From Propionibacteriaceae bacterium (GTDB lineage Bacteria > Actinomycetota > Actinomycetes > Propionibacteriales > Propionibacteriaceae), in contig JAPUEI010000029.1 in NCBI GenBank assembly GCA_027492675.1, positions 41,764 through 105,763 on the forward strand: a stretch of DNA of 64,000 nucleotides, given 5' to 3'. Below the pieces are notes generated by a model. The model was not told the DNA's origin. It was given only the letters and a program-made list of their open reading frames with translations, and ran no database searches. The translations under genes were made by a program, and so were the position numbers. Of this stretch, positions 26,178 to 34,351 are shown one piece after another; position 1 is the first letter of the stretch, and each line of letters begins with the position of its first letter.

Positions 26178-26714
26178 ATGCCCCATCGCAACCTCGGTGC
26201 AGAGGTTCTTTCAGTGATCTTCAGCGTGTTCCTCGGGTTCGTGGTGGTCGCGTTCGTCGGCATCGCCGTGAACACGGCCTACCCCGAGCCTGCGTCGAAC
26301 TACGAGATGTACAACCAGCCGCTGTGGGACACCTGGCGGCTCACCACCGGCATCTGGCTGCTGGTCTGCGCGACGCTCGTCATGATCGCCGCGATGTTCA
26401 TCGGCTCTGACCGGATCCCCGTCATCGGCAACGGCATCCTGCTCGGCGGCGTGTTCACGATGGTGTACGCGGTCGGCATGGCCCTGTCGAGCCCCAACCA
26501 CTGGCCGCGGCTCGCGGTCATCGGCGCGGCGTTGCTGGTCACGGTCGGCATCGGCTACTGGAAGTTCGCCACCCGGCGCGCGAAGGTGCCGACGGTCGAG
26601 CTGGTCGACGTACAGACCGCCACCAGCCCTTCCGATCCGGCGCTGAGCGCCCGCGTCGACACCCTCGAACGCACGATCGACGGGCTGCGCAAGGCGCTCA
26701 GCGACGGCAGCTAG
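26178..26714 (+). CDS. Four-helix membrane protein of unknown function
   Basis: 178 aa. Membrane helices at about residues 8-30, 53-74, 82-103 and 110-130, then a cytosolic tail ending in a short coiled coil (ARVDTLERTIDGLRKAL). GGAAGGTGG precedes the ATG. The stop codon overlaps the stop of the convergent AIM24 gene in CTAG. No family recognised. Confidence 0.7.
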   Translation: MPHRNLGAEVLSVIFSVFLGFVVVAFVGIAVNTAYPEPASNYEMYNQPLWDTWRLTTGIWLLVCATLVMIAAMFIGSDRIPVIGNGILLGGVFTMVYAVGMALSSPNHWPRLAVIGAALLVTVGIGYWKFATRRAKVPTVELVDVQTATSPSDPALSARVDTLERTIDGLRKALSDGS

Positions 26715-27445
26715 CCTCCGAGCAGGTTGCCGATCCCACCGATGCTCATCGAGCTGCCGGACGGGTTCTGCGACGGCGCGTTCTGGTGGATCCAGCTCGT
26801 GAGCGCCGACGGGTTGCGTGACTGCAGCAGCAGGCGACCCGGACCGAAGAAGTCGAAGACGAAGCCCTCACCCGACGTCAGCGACGAGAACGTCTTGCCC
26901 TCGACCGCGCGGCGCAGGCGGAACTGGATGCCGAGGTCGTACGCGACCACATGGCCCGTGTCGACGACGATCTGCTCGCCCGGCTGGAGGTCGATGACGT
27001 CCAGCGCGCCGTACACGCTGACGACGACCTGGCCCTGGCCGGTCGCCTGGAGACCGAAGCCGCCCTCGCCGCCGAACAGGTTCCGGCCGCCGCCCCACTT
27101 GGAGGTCACCTCGGTGCCGTACGAGTTCGCGATCCAGCAGCCCTTCGTCACGAAGAACGGACGGTCGGGGGTCAGGTCGACGGCGATGATGTCGCCCGGG
27201 AGCACGCCGGCCACGTCGACCCAGCCGCCCTGCTGGGGCGCGGTGTACGTGGTGACGAAGAAGGACTCCCCGGCGAGCACGGAGCGCTTGAGGCCGGCCA
27301 TGAGGCCGCCGCCGGTGGAGACATCGAGCTTCACGCCGGCACTGGTCGCCATCATGGCGCCCGACTCCACACGGATAGGCTCGTTGGGGGCCAGGTAGAG
27401 CCGGCCCACGGTGAACGCAGGATTATGACGCGTCTGCAGCTGCAT
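26711..27445 (-). CDS. AIM24 family protein
   Basis: 244 aa. A single beta-rich AIM24/TIGR00266 domain: MQLQTRHNPAFT start, FFVTTYTAPQQGGWVDVAG (about 59-77), KGCWIANS (about 100-107) and a Gly/Phe-rich FGGEGGFGLQATG stretch. A short Ser/Asn-rich tail ends in GGIGNLLGG. AIM24 proteins are widespread; the yeast relative affects mitochondrial inner-membrane organisation, but the bacterial role is unknown. The ATG 27445 start keeps the domain intact. Confidence 0.85.
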   Translation of the reverse strand: MQLQTRHNPAFTVGRLYLAPNEPIRVESGAMMATSAGVKLDVSTGGGLMAGLKRSVLAGESFFVTTYTAPQQGGWVDVAGVLPGDIIAVDLTPDRPFFVTKGCWIANSYGTEVTSKWGGGRNLFGGEGGFGLQATGQGQVVVSVYGALDVIDLQPGEQIVVDTGHVVAYDLGIQFRLRRAVEGKTFSSLTSGEGFVFDFFGPGRLLLQSRNPSALTSWIHQNAPSQNPSGSSMSIGGIGNLLGG

Positions 27446-27574
27446 GGCGCTCAGTGTGCCGGTGCTCGGAGTCATCCGGCCAGTGTTCCGAGAAAACCCA
27501 CTCTCGCGGGCCCACAAGGGATTCAGCGATGTACGTCGACAATTCGGGTGCGAAGCGGCTGCCGCCGGCGCGGG

Positions 27575-28363
27575 TCAGAACCAGCGGTTGAGCTCCTCGG
27601 CCGTACCACCATCGGCGAACGTGCTCGTCACGTGGTCGGCGGAGCCCTGCACATCGGCCAGCGCGTCACCCAGCGCCACACCACGACCTGCCCAGCGCAG
27701 CATCTCGACGTCGTTGTAGCCGTCACCGAGGGCGAGTACGTCCTCGGCGCCGATCCCGTACCGCTCGCACACCACCTCGAGCCCCGCTGCCTTGTCGACG
27801 CCCTCCGGCGCGATGTCGAGCCAGTTGGACCAGCCCACGAAGTACGTCACGCCCTTCAGCCCGATGCGCTCGGCCAGGCGTACGAACTCCTCCGCGTCAC
27901 CGTCGGGATCGCGCACGATCACGCGGGTCACCGGACGGGACTTCAGGACGTCGATCGACTCGTGGACGCTCGGCCCGTACAGCTCCCCGTCGGGGAAGGC
28001 CGCGCTCACCCGGAAGCCACGGCCGATCTCCTCGACCGCGATCAGCGCGTCGGTCTCCGCGACGACGCGGTCGATGACGGGACCCGGGTCGAACGTGATC
28101 TGGCGCACGACGTCGAACGGCGGGTAGTCGACGACCACCGCCCCGTTGGAGCAGACGTGCATCGCCGGCGGCAGGCCCAGTGCGTCGACGATCACCTGCG
28201 TCGCCATCCAGCTGCGCCCGGTCGACATCACGACCGGCACACCCGCGTCGACCACACGACGAACCGCGGTCCGTACGGATCCGGGCAGCACTCCGTCGAA
28301 GTCGACGAGCGTGCCGTCGATGTCCAGCGCGACGAGCTTGGGTCGCCAGCCGACCGCCGCCAC
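27575..28363 (-). CDS. HAD-superfamily phosphatase (Cof type)
   Basis: 262 aa. HAD motif I ALDIDGTLVDF (about 11-21), motif II STGRS, a C2B-type cap, and motif III/IV ALGDGYNDVEML near 212. Cof-type HADs dephosphorylate sugar phosphates or nucleotides such as FMN; the substrate is not predictable. The GTG start shares a base with the serS stop (TAGTG), so translation is coupled to seryl-tRNA synthetase. A longer ORF inside serS is rejected. Confidence 0.88.
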   Translation of the reverse strand: MAAVGWRPKLVALDIDGTLVDFDGVLPGSVRTAVRRVVDAGVPVVMSTGRSWMATQVIVDALGLPPAMHVCSNGAVVVDYPPFDVVRQITFDPGPVIDRVVAETDALIAVEEIGRGFRVSAAFPDGELYGPSVHESIDVLKSRPVTRVIVRDPDGDAEEFVRLAERIGLKGVTYFVGWSNWLDIAPEGVDKAAGLEVVCERYGIGAEDVLALGDGYNDVEMLRWAGRGVALGDALADVQGSADHVTSTFADGGTAEELNRWF

Positions 28364-29634
28364 TAGACGGGCAGGAGGGCCTCGCGGCCCCCGAGGTACG
28401 GGCGCAGCGCCTCCGGAATCCGTACTGACCCGTCCGCCTGCTGGTGGTTCTCGAGCAGCAGGATGATCATCCGGGTCATCGCGCACAGGGTGCCGTTGAG
28501 CGTCGCGACCGGGCCCACGCCCGCCTCGTACCGCGCCCTGGTGTTCAGCCTGCGCGACTGGAACTCGGTGCAGTTGGAGGTCGACGTGATCTCGCGGAAC
28601 TTGCCCTGGCTAGGCACCCAGCCGTAGCAGTCGTACTTGCGGGCGGCCGACAGACCGAGGTCACCGGCGGCGACCTCGAGCACCTGGAACGGCAGGTCGA
28701 GCGAGGAGAGGAACTCCTTCTCGTACCCCAGCAGCCTCTGGTGCTGCGCCTCGGCGTCCTCGGGGGCGCAGTAGACGAACATCTCGACCTTGTCGAACCA
28801 GTGGACCCGGAAGATGCCCTTGGTGTCCTTGCCGTACGAGCCGGCCTCGCGGCGGAAGCACGGGCTGTAGCCGGCGTACGACAGGGGCAGCTGGGAGGAC
28901 TCGAGGATCTCGTTCGAGTGGTACGCCGCGAGCGCGACCTCGCTCGTGCCGACCAGGTAGAGGTCGTCGGCGGGCAGGTGGTAGACGTCCTGCGCGGCCT
29001 GGCCGAGGAAGCCTGTGCCCTCCATCGCCGACGGCTTGACGAGCGCCGGCGGCAGGATCGGCGTGAAGCCCCACTCGGCGGCCTTGGCCATGGCGTAGGA
29101 GGTCAGCGCCAGCTCGAGCTGGGCACCCTGGCCGGTGAGGAAGTAGAACCGCGAGCCGGAGACCTTCGCGCCGCGCTCCATGTCGATGGCGCCGAGCGCC
29201 TGGCCGAGGTCGAGGTGGTCCTTGGGCTCGAAGCCCTCGGCCGCGAAGTCGCGGGGTGCGCCGATCTGCTCGACGACGACGAAGTCGTCCTCACCACCGC
29301 GGGGTACGTCCTCGAAGACGGGGTTCGGTAGCGCCAGCATGAGCGCGTCGAAGGCGGCGCCGGCCTCGTCGAGGGCTGCTTGGGCGTCCTTGACCTGCGC
29401 GGCGAGTTCCTTCGTACGGGCGAGCAGGTCCTTCTTCTCCTCGGGCGACGCCTTCGGGATCAGCGCCCCGAGCTCCTTCTGCTCGGCGCGCAGCTTCTCG
29501 AACGACGCGATGGAGCCGCGGCGTGCCTCGTCGGCCGATAGCAGCTGGTCGATCAGCTCCGGAGACTCGCCACGCGCCTGCTGGGCGCGGCGGAGACGGT
29601 CGGGGTCTGTACGGAGCAGCTTCGGATCGATCAC
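28363..29634 (-). CDS. serS: Seryl-tRNA synthetase
   Basis: 423 aa. The N-terminal coiled-coil tRNA-binding arm spans about residues 25-105. The class II core has motif 2 ([19 protein letters not shown]) and motif 3 ([18 protein letters not shown] in parts). It charges tRNA-Ser, two of which lie in this window. The start is a GTG with TAGGCT 8 nt upstream and no Shine-Dalgarno. Co-translated with the HAD gene. Confidence 0.98.
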   Translation of the reverse strand: MIDPKLLRTDPDRLRRAQQARGESPELIDQLLSADEARRGSIASFEKLRAEQKELGALIPKASPEEKKDLLARTKELAAQVKDAQAALDEAGAAFDALMLALPNPVFEDVPRGGEDDFVVVEQIGAPRDFAAEGFEPKDHLDLGQALGAIDMERGAKVSGSRFYFLTGQGAQLELALTSYAMAKAAEWGFTPILPPALVKPSAMEGTGFLGQAAQDVYHLPADDLYLVGTSEVALAAYHSNEILESSQLPLSYAGYSPCFRREAGSYGKDTKGIFRVHWFDKVEMFVYCAPEDAEAQHQRLLGYEKEFLSSLDLPFQVLEVAAGDLGLSAARKYDCYGWVPSQGKFREITSTSNCTEFQSRRLNTRARYEAGVGPVATLNGTLCAMTRMIILLLENHQQADGSVRIPEALRPYLGGREALLPV

Positions 29635-29813
29635 GGTGCGTAAGCCTACCGGCGCTGGGCCGTGGGTAGCCGCCGAGTTCCGTCGGCCATCCCCCCACTT
29701 GCACACCCCGTGTGTCCGAGATCCGGGTCACAGGGGTTGTGCGGGCGACCCAAGGGTTGTGCGCGTGGAGGAGAGTCCTCGCCCGGAGTGGTGTGGGTCG
29801 GCACAATGGCGGC

Positions 29814-31364
29814 ATGAGGACACGCGGGCGGCAGCTGACATGGTCCGTCGTCATCGCCCTCGGCGGCGGCTTCGCGCTGTGGTCGGTGCTGCGCGTGGTG
29901 GGGGCACTCGACCCGCTGGACCGCGCCCTGCTGCCCGGCCGCATCACGACCCGCTCGGCGTTGGGCCAGATCCTCGAGGCCGCCTCGCTGGTGTTGCACC
30001 CAGCGATCCTGTTCATCGTCGTCCTAGGCATCGCCGCGTGGTGCTGGGCCCGGCGACTGCGGCGGTTGGCGCTGGCGCTCGCCGCGTCCGTGGTCGTGGG
30101 CTGGGTGGGGTACGAGCTGTTGAAGCTCGTGTTCCACCAGCCGCGCCCCACCTCGGGATTCAGCGACGTGCTGACCTACGCGGGCTACTCGTACCCCTCC
30201 GGTCACGTCGTCGGCGCCACGATCGCGGCGGCCACCGTGGTGACGCTCGCCACGGCCCAGAGGCGCTCGACGCTGTCGATCTGGGTCATCCGGATCGGCG
30301 GCGGGCTGTTCGTCGCGCTGGTCGGGCTTGACCGGCTGCTGCTGCGCCACCACTGGTTCTCGGACCTCGTGGGCGGCGCACTGTTCGGCGGCCTCGTGCT
30401 CGCCACCGCACTGCTCGTCGCCGGGATCAACACCATCGCCGAGTCGCTCGGGATCGCGGAGCGGCCCACCGAGCACCTCGACAAGCGGGCGGCGATCATC
30501 TACAACCCGTCGAAGGTCACCGACTTCGACCTGTTCCGGGCGAGGGTGGAGTACGAGCTGCGGCACCGCGGCTGGAAGCCCCCGCTGTGGCTGGAGACCG
30601 ATCCGGAGGACCCCGGGCACCAGATGGCGAAGGACGCACTCCACCGCCAGGTCGACCTCGTCATCGTGGCCGGCGGTGACGGGACCGTACGCGTGGTGTG
30701 CTCCGAGCTCGTCGGGAGCGGCGTGCCCGTCGGACTCATCCCGGCCGGCACCGGCAACCTGCTGGCCCGCAATCTCGGGGTGCCGCTCGATGAGCAAGAG
30801 GCTTTCGAAGTCACCTTCGCGGGCACGCCGAAGCCAGTCGACGTCGTGCGCTACACCGTCGACAGTGGCACCGAGCACTTCGTGGTCATGAGCGGGATGG
30901 GCGCCGACGCCGAGGTCATGGCGAGCACCAGCAGCGAGCTCAAGAAGGTGGTCGGCTCGGCCGCCTACTTCCTGGCCGCGGCGCAGAAGGTGGGCACGAC
31001 GCCGTACGACTTCACGATCACCCTCGACGACGGCGAGCCCGTACAGCGCCACGCCATGTTCGCGCTCGTCGGCAACGTCGGCACCCTGCAGGCCAACATC
31101 AGGCTGTTCCCCGAGGCGAGCCCGACCGACGGACTGCTCGATGTGCTGATCGCCAATCCCAGCGGCGTGTCCGACTGGGCGAAGGTGGCGTCTGGCCTCC
31201 TCGGCGGGGCGGAGGTCGAGCCCCTGGAGTACGCACAGGGCACGAAGGTCGTTGTCGAGTCGGCCGACCCCGTCGGGTACCAGCTGGACGGCGACGCCGA
31301 GGGTGAGACGCGGCGCATGGAGGCTGAGGTCGTACCCGGCGGTCTGCTCGTCATGCTCCGCTGA
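29814..31364 (+). CDS. PAP2 phosphatase - diacylglycerol kinase fusion
   Basis: 516 aa. Residues 1-200 form a six-helix PAP2 lipid phosphatase with KLVFHQPRP, SYPSGH and a third motif LLRHHWFSD. Residues from about 222 form a DAGK/LCB5 catalytic domain with GGDGTVR (about 287) and PAGTGNLLAR. Thus one chain may both remove and add phosphate on lipids, for example interconverting phosphatidate and diacylglycerol or acting on polyprenyl phosphates. CACAAT lies 6 nt before the ATG, a possible weak -10. Confidence 0.9.
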   Translation: MRTRGRQLTWSVVIALGGGFALWSVLRVVGALDPLDRALLPGRITTRSALGQILEAASLVLHPAILFIVVLGIAAWCWARRLRRLALALAASVVVGWVGYELLKLVFHQPRPTSGFSDVLTYAGYSYPSGHVVGATIAAATVVTLATAQRRSTLSIWVIRIGGGLFVALVGLDRLLLRHHWFSDLVGGALFGGLVLATALLVAGINTIAESLGIAERPTEHLDKRAAIIYNPSKVTDFDLFRARVEYELRHRGWKPPLWLETDPEDPGHQMAKDALHRQVDLVIVAGGDGTVRVVCSELVGSGVPVGLIPAGTGNLLARNLGVPLDEQEAFEVTFAGTPKPVDVVRYTVDSGTEHFVVMSGMGADAEVMASTSSELKKVVGSAAYFLAAAQKVGTTPYDFTITLDDGEPVQRHAMFALVGNVGTLQANIRLFPEASPTDGLLDVLIANPSGVSDWAKVASGLLGGAEVEPLEYAQGTKVVVESADPVGYQLDGDAEGETRRMEAEVVPGGLLVMLR

Positions 31365-31407
31365 CGGTCAGCGAGATCCTCGTCGTACGGCGAGGTGCCT
31401 GAGTGGC

Positions 31408-31485
31408 TGCCGGTTTCCTGCCACGATCCTCCCTCCGGACCCCGATATCGGGCACCTGGGACGGAATCCTGGCGGAATTGCGGCA
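31408..31485. repeat. 78-bp palindromic element, copy 2
   Basis: Begins TGCCGGTTTCCTGCCACGAT and ends TCCTGGCGGAATTGCGGCA; the ends are near-complementary. The element has exactly the same length and orientation as 6177-6254, with most identity in the arms and a divergent centre (which holds CCCGATATCGGG). It ends 4 bp before the pheA stop codon, in the convergent gap. Confidence 0.6.
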
Positions 31486-31489
31486 CCCG

Positions 31490-32395
31490 TCAGCGGGTCA
31501 GGCCCTCCAGCCAGGTGGCGGCCTTCTCGTAATCCGACTCGCGGAAGCCCTTGTCGACGCTGGGTTCGACCTTGTCGGCGCGCGGATAGGAGCCGAGGAA
31601 GTCGACGCGCTTGCAGATGCGGTGCAGCCCCATCAAGGCCTCGGTCATGCGGGCGTCGCTGAGGTGGCCCTCGGCGTCGATGGCGAAGCAGTACGAGCCG
31701 AGCCGCTCCTTCGTGGGCCGCGACTCGATGCGGCACAGGTTGACGCCCCGCGACGCGAACTGCTCGAGGATCTCCAGCAGTGCGCCGGAGCGGTCTTCCC
31801 TCATGTACGCCACGAGGCTGGTCTTGTCGTGTCCCGTACGCTCCGCCGGTGCAGCCGGTGGTCCCACGAGGATGAAGCGCGTCACCGCGTCGGGGTTGTC
31901 GGCGATGTCCGAGGCGAGCGGCAGCAGCCCGTACAGCTCGCCGGCCACCCGTGCGCAGACGGCCGCGTCGAACGGGGACCCCCCGGCGGCCACATCCCGC
32001 GCGGCGCCCGCGGTCGAGCCACGCTCGGTGACGGTGGCGGTCGGTACGTGGGTGGCGAGCCACGTCCGTACCTGCGCGGCAGCGTGCGGGTGCGTCACCA
32101 CCTTGCGTACGTCGGCCAGCTCCGCGCCAGCCCGTCCGTACAGGCCGAACTGCACGTTGAGCAGCACTTCCGCCGTGATGACGAGCGGCTTGCCGGCGGC
32201 CAGGTTGTCGAGGGTCGCCGAGACGCCGCCCTCGATGGAGTTCTCGATGGGTACGAGTCCCGCGCGTACAGCCCCGTCACGTACGGCATCCAGCGTCGCC
32301 GCGACCGAGGGGTACGGCACCGCCTCCTCGTCGAGCCCCAGCGACAGCAGGGCCTGGTGGGTGAACGTCCCCTCAGGACCGAAATATCCGAGCAC
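31490..32395 (-). CDS. pheA: Prephenate dehydratase
   Basis: 301 aa. Starts at the PDT domain (GYFGPEGTFTHQA), with VPIENSIEGGV and the catalytic T-R-F (VTRFILVG) near residue 178, then an ACT domain with the Phe-binding ESRP motif (about 227) and GVNLCRI. It converts prephenate to phenylpyruvate and is feedback-inhibited by phenylalanine. TAGGTT lies 6 nt before the GTG start (leaderless). Confidence 0.97.
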   Translation of the reverse strand: MLGYFGPEGTFTHQALLSLGLDEEAVPYPSVAATLDAVRDGAVRAGLVPIENSIEGGVSATLDNLAAGKPLVITAEVLLNVQFGLYGRAGAELADVRKVVTHPHAAAQVRTWLATHVPTATVTERGSTAGAARDVAAGGSPFDAAVCARVAGELYGLLPLASDIADNPDAVTRFILVGPPAAPAERTGHDKTSLVAYMREDRSGALLEILEQFASRGVNLCRIESRPTKERLGSYCFAIDAEGHLSDARMTEALMGLHRICKRVDFLGSYPRADKVEPSVDKGFRESDYEKAATWLEGLTR

Positions 32396-32437
32396 GCGCT
32401 CAACCTAGCGGTGTTGCGCGTGCGGCGATGGACGGGA

Positions 32438-33190
32438 TCAGCCCTGCGAGAGCGCGTCCATGAGGTCGATCATGAAGTGGGTGTCCTCCAGCGAGAGGCG
32501 CTCCCACCCGTTCGGGGCCCCGAGGTTGTGCAGCAGCTCGGCGCTTCCGGGGTCGCGGTTCATCGACTCGAGACCGGCCCAGATCGCCTCGATGTCGCCG
32601 GCGATGGCCGGACTGGCCAGGAGCGAGTTCCGTACGACGTAGATCTTGCTCGCGATCAGCACCCGAAGCTGGTCGCGGACCATCGCCGAGAGCTCCTCGA
32701 ACGCGTCCTGGGGCAGGAACCCGACCTGCACCTCGTCGCGCATGACCGACTTGGCCACGAGTACGGGATTCGGCTTGGTCGTCACGTCGACGTCCGCCGG
32801 CCCCAGGTTCGCGGGCTCGAGCAGGATGCGGCAGATCCGTACGACGTCAGGCGCGTCGGTGGAGGCCGCGCTGATGTGGCTCGGAAGGTCGGCGAGCGTG
32901 TAGAGGCTGCCGTGCGCCGAGACCACGACCGAGGCCTCCTTCGCGACACCGGAAGGAGCGGCGATCGGCAGGTACCCCCGGTCTCGTACGAGCATGGCCG
33001 TGTCCGCGGCGTTCGCGAAGACCAGGTCGGCCTGGTCGTTCTCGTACGCGGCGTGAAGGTCGGCGAAGTCGGTGTACGCGGTCGCATGGAACGCTTCGCC
33101 GGTCATCCGCTGCACCTTGGTGTTGAGGATGAACCAGTCCGTGATGTTGCGCACGTTGACGTCGGGCGAGATGGCGAACTGCCTGGTCAT
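32438..33190 (-). CDS. Cytosolic PhnD/SsuA-like substrate-binding domain protein
   Basis: 250 aa. The fold pattern is that of PhnD-like periplasmic binding proteins: YTDFADLHAAYENDQADLVFANAADTAMLV, then SLYTLADLPSH, and a C-terminal DAFEELSAMVRDQLRVL region. No signal peptide or lipobox is present; the protein starts directly with TRQFAISPDVNVRNITDWF. It overlaps the PAS gene (ATGA) and closes a roadblock-PAS-PhnD operon. A cytosolic small-molecule (anion) sensor role is inferred, not a transport role, since no ABC permease or ATPase is adjacent. Confidence 0.75.
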   Translation of the reverse strand: MTRQFAISPDVNVRNITDWFILNTKVQRMTGEAFHATAYTDFADLHAAYENDQADLVFANAADTAMLVRDRGYLPIAAPSGVAKEASVVVSAHGSLYTLADLPSHISAASTDAPDVVRICRILLEPANLGPADVDVTTKPNPVLVAKSVMRDEVQVGFLPQDAFEELSAMVRDQLRVLIASKIYVVRNSLLASPAIAGDIEAIWAGLESMNRDPGSAELLHNLGAPNGWERLSLEDTHFMIDLMDALSQG

Positions 33191-33678
33191 ACCCGGCCCT
33201 CCTCGGCGCGCATCGTGGCGTACACGGCCGCCAGTTCCTCGACCTTGTCGCGGCTGGGCTCGCGACGTACGGACGTGTGCCCGACGACCACCCCGTTGCG
33301 GATCTTGGGGATGACGGTCGCGTAGACCCAGTAGAAGCCACCGTCGCGGCGCAGGTTCTTCACGTAGCCGCTCCAGCGCGTGCCCTCGTCGACGGTGTTC
33401 CACAGGTCCGCGAACGCGGCCTTCGGCATGTCGGGGTGACGCAGGATCGAGTGCGGAGTGCCCAGGAGCTGCTCGCGACTGAAGCCGGACATGTGCACGA
33501 ACGCGTCGTTGCACATCGTGATGATGCCCTGGGCGTCGGTCTGAGAGACGATCAGCTCACCGGTCGGGAAGCGCGTCTCGACGTTGGTGACGATGAGGCG
33601 GCGGCTGGTGCCGTCGAAGTACGACCAGTGGTATTCGCGCCCCTCCCCCACGATGTCGCGGGGCTGCATGTCTTCCAT
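33187..33678 (-). CDS. Single PAS (Aer-type) domain protein
   Basis: 163 aa. An Aer/FAD-type PAS domain covers about residues 38-135: SQTDAQGIITMCNDAFVHMSG, REQLLGTPHSILRHPDMP (the ILRHPDMP motif of energy-taxis PAS domains) and SGYVKNLRRDGGFYWV. No kinase, HTH, GGDEF or MCP output follows; only a helical tail with KVEELAAVYATMR. It probably senses redox state or a ligand and signals through its operon partners (inference). Confidence 0.88.
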   Translation of the reverse strand: MEDMQPRDIVGEGREYHWSYFDGTSRRLIVTNVETRFPTGELIVSQTDAQGIITMCNDAFVHMSGFSREQLLGTPHSILRHPDMPKAAFADLWNTVDEGTRWSGYVKNLRRDGGFYWVYATVIPKIRNGVVVGHTSVRREPSRDKVEELAAVYATMRAEEGRV

Positions 33679-33683
33679 CGGGA

Positions 33684-34052
33684 TCAGCCGAGCTCGCGGG
33701 CGAGGTCGCGGGCGGCCAGCTTCATCTCGTACAAGATCATGCCCAGCTTCGCGTCGCCGGTGGAGATGGCGGCGAGGACGGTGTCCCGGCCGGCCTGGAT
33801 GATCACGACGTAGCCGGCATCGCCCTTGACGAGCACCTGCTCCAGGGAGCCACGGCGCAGTTCGTTCGTGGTGCGCGCACCCATCGAGAGGGCAGCGGCG
33901 GCCATCGCGGCCACGCGGTCCTCGTCAGCACCCTGCGGCAGCGCAGAGGCGAGCGGGAGGCCGTCGAGGGTGACGAGGAGGGCGCCTTCGACGTCCTGTG
34001 ACCGTCCGACGAGTCCCTGCAGGATGTAGTGGATCTGTTCGTTACGAGACAT
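33684..34052 (-). CDS. Roadblock/LC7 domain protein
   Basis: 122 aa, an entire roadblock/LC7 fold: helix IHYILQGLVGR, strand VEGALLVTLDGLPLAS, AAAALSMGARTTNELRRG and the last strands VLVKGDAGYVVIIQAG. Bacterial relatives (MglB, the CvnB proteins of conservons) regulate small Ras-like GTPases, but no such GTPase is near. AGGAG precedes the ATG. First gene of the three-gene operon. Confidence 0.9.
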   Translation of the reverse strand: MSRNEQIHYILQGLVGRSQDVEGALLVTLDGLPLASALPQGADEDRVAAMAAAALSMGARTTNELRRGSLEQVLVKGDAGYVVIIQAGRDTVLAAISTGDAKLGMILYEMKLAARDLARELG

Positions 34053-34351
34053 CCGGGATCTCCTAGTAGGTGGTCGTGGAGCGAGCGGCCTGCCAGGTAC
34101 CGTCCGCGGTCGGTGCAGTGGTGTGCGTCCGGGTCCAGCGCCCACGACCAATGGGCGTGCTGCGTGACGCGACACTGAAATATAGGTACGCGCCCGGGTG
34201 CCTCGCGGTCTGCATGGCAGACCTCCAATGTCCCCTCGATCCCTGTGCGGAAGGCGTTGTGGACGGGCGTGCGGTCGACGGTGTCGCGGGTGCCGAGCCA
34301 CGCCCCTGGACACACTCAGACCGTGCGTGAACCCTCTGGAAAGATGCGACG
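34053..34351. other. Divergent 299-bp gap upstream of the roadblock operon
   Basis: No coding signal. An AT-rich spot (34175-34188) gives TATATT on the minus strand at 34184-34179 as a possible -10 for the roadblock operon, which would leave a leader of about 120 nt. No strong -35 was seen. The MFS gene starts with GTG at 34352. Confidence 0.3.

Noticed and set aside
28364..28486. N-terminal extension of the HAD phosphatase into serS
   Set aside because: The extension is Pro/Arg-rich and lies inside serS; the GTG at 28363, coupled to the serS stop, gives a normal HAD start.
31403..33325. 640-aa plus-strand ORF opposite pheA and the PhnD-like gene
   Set aside because: It is antisense to well-recognised genes and has no family features, a common artefact of high GC.
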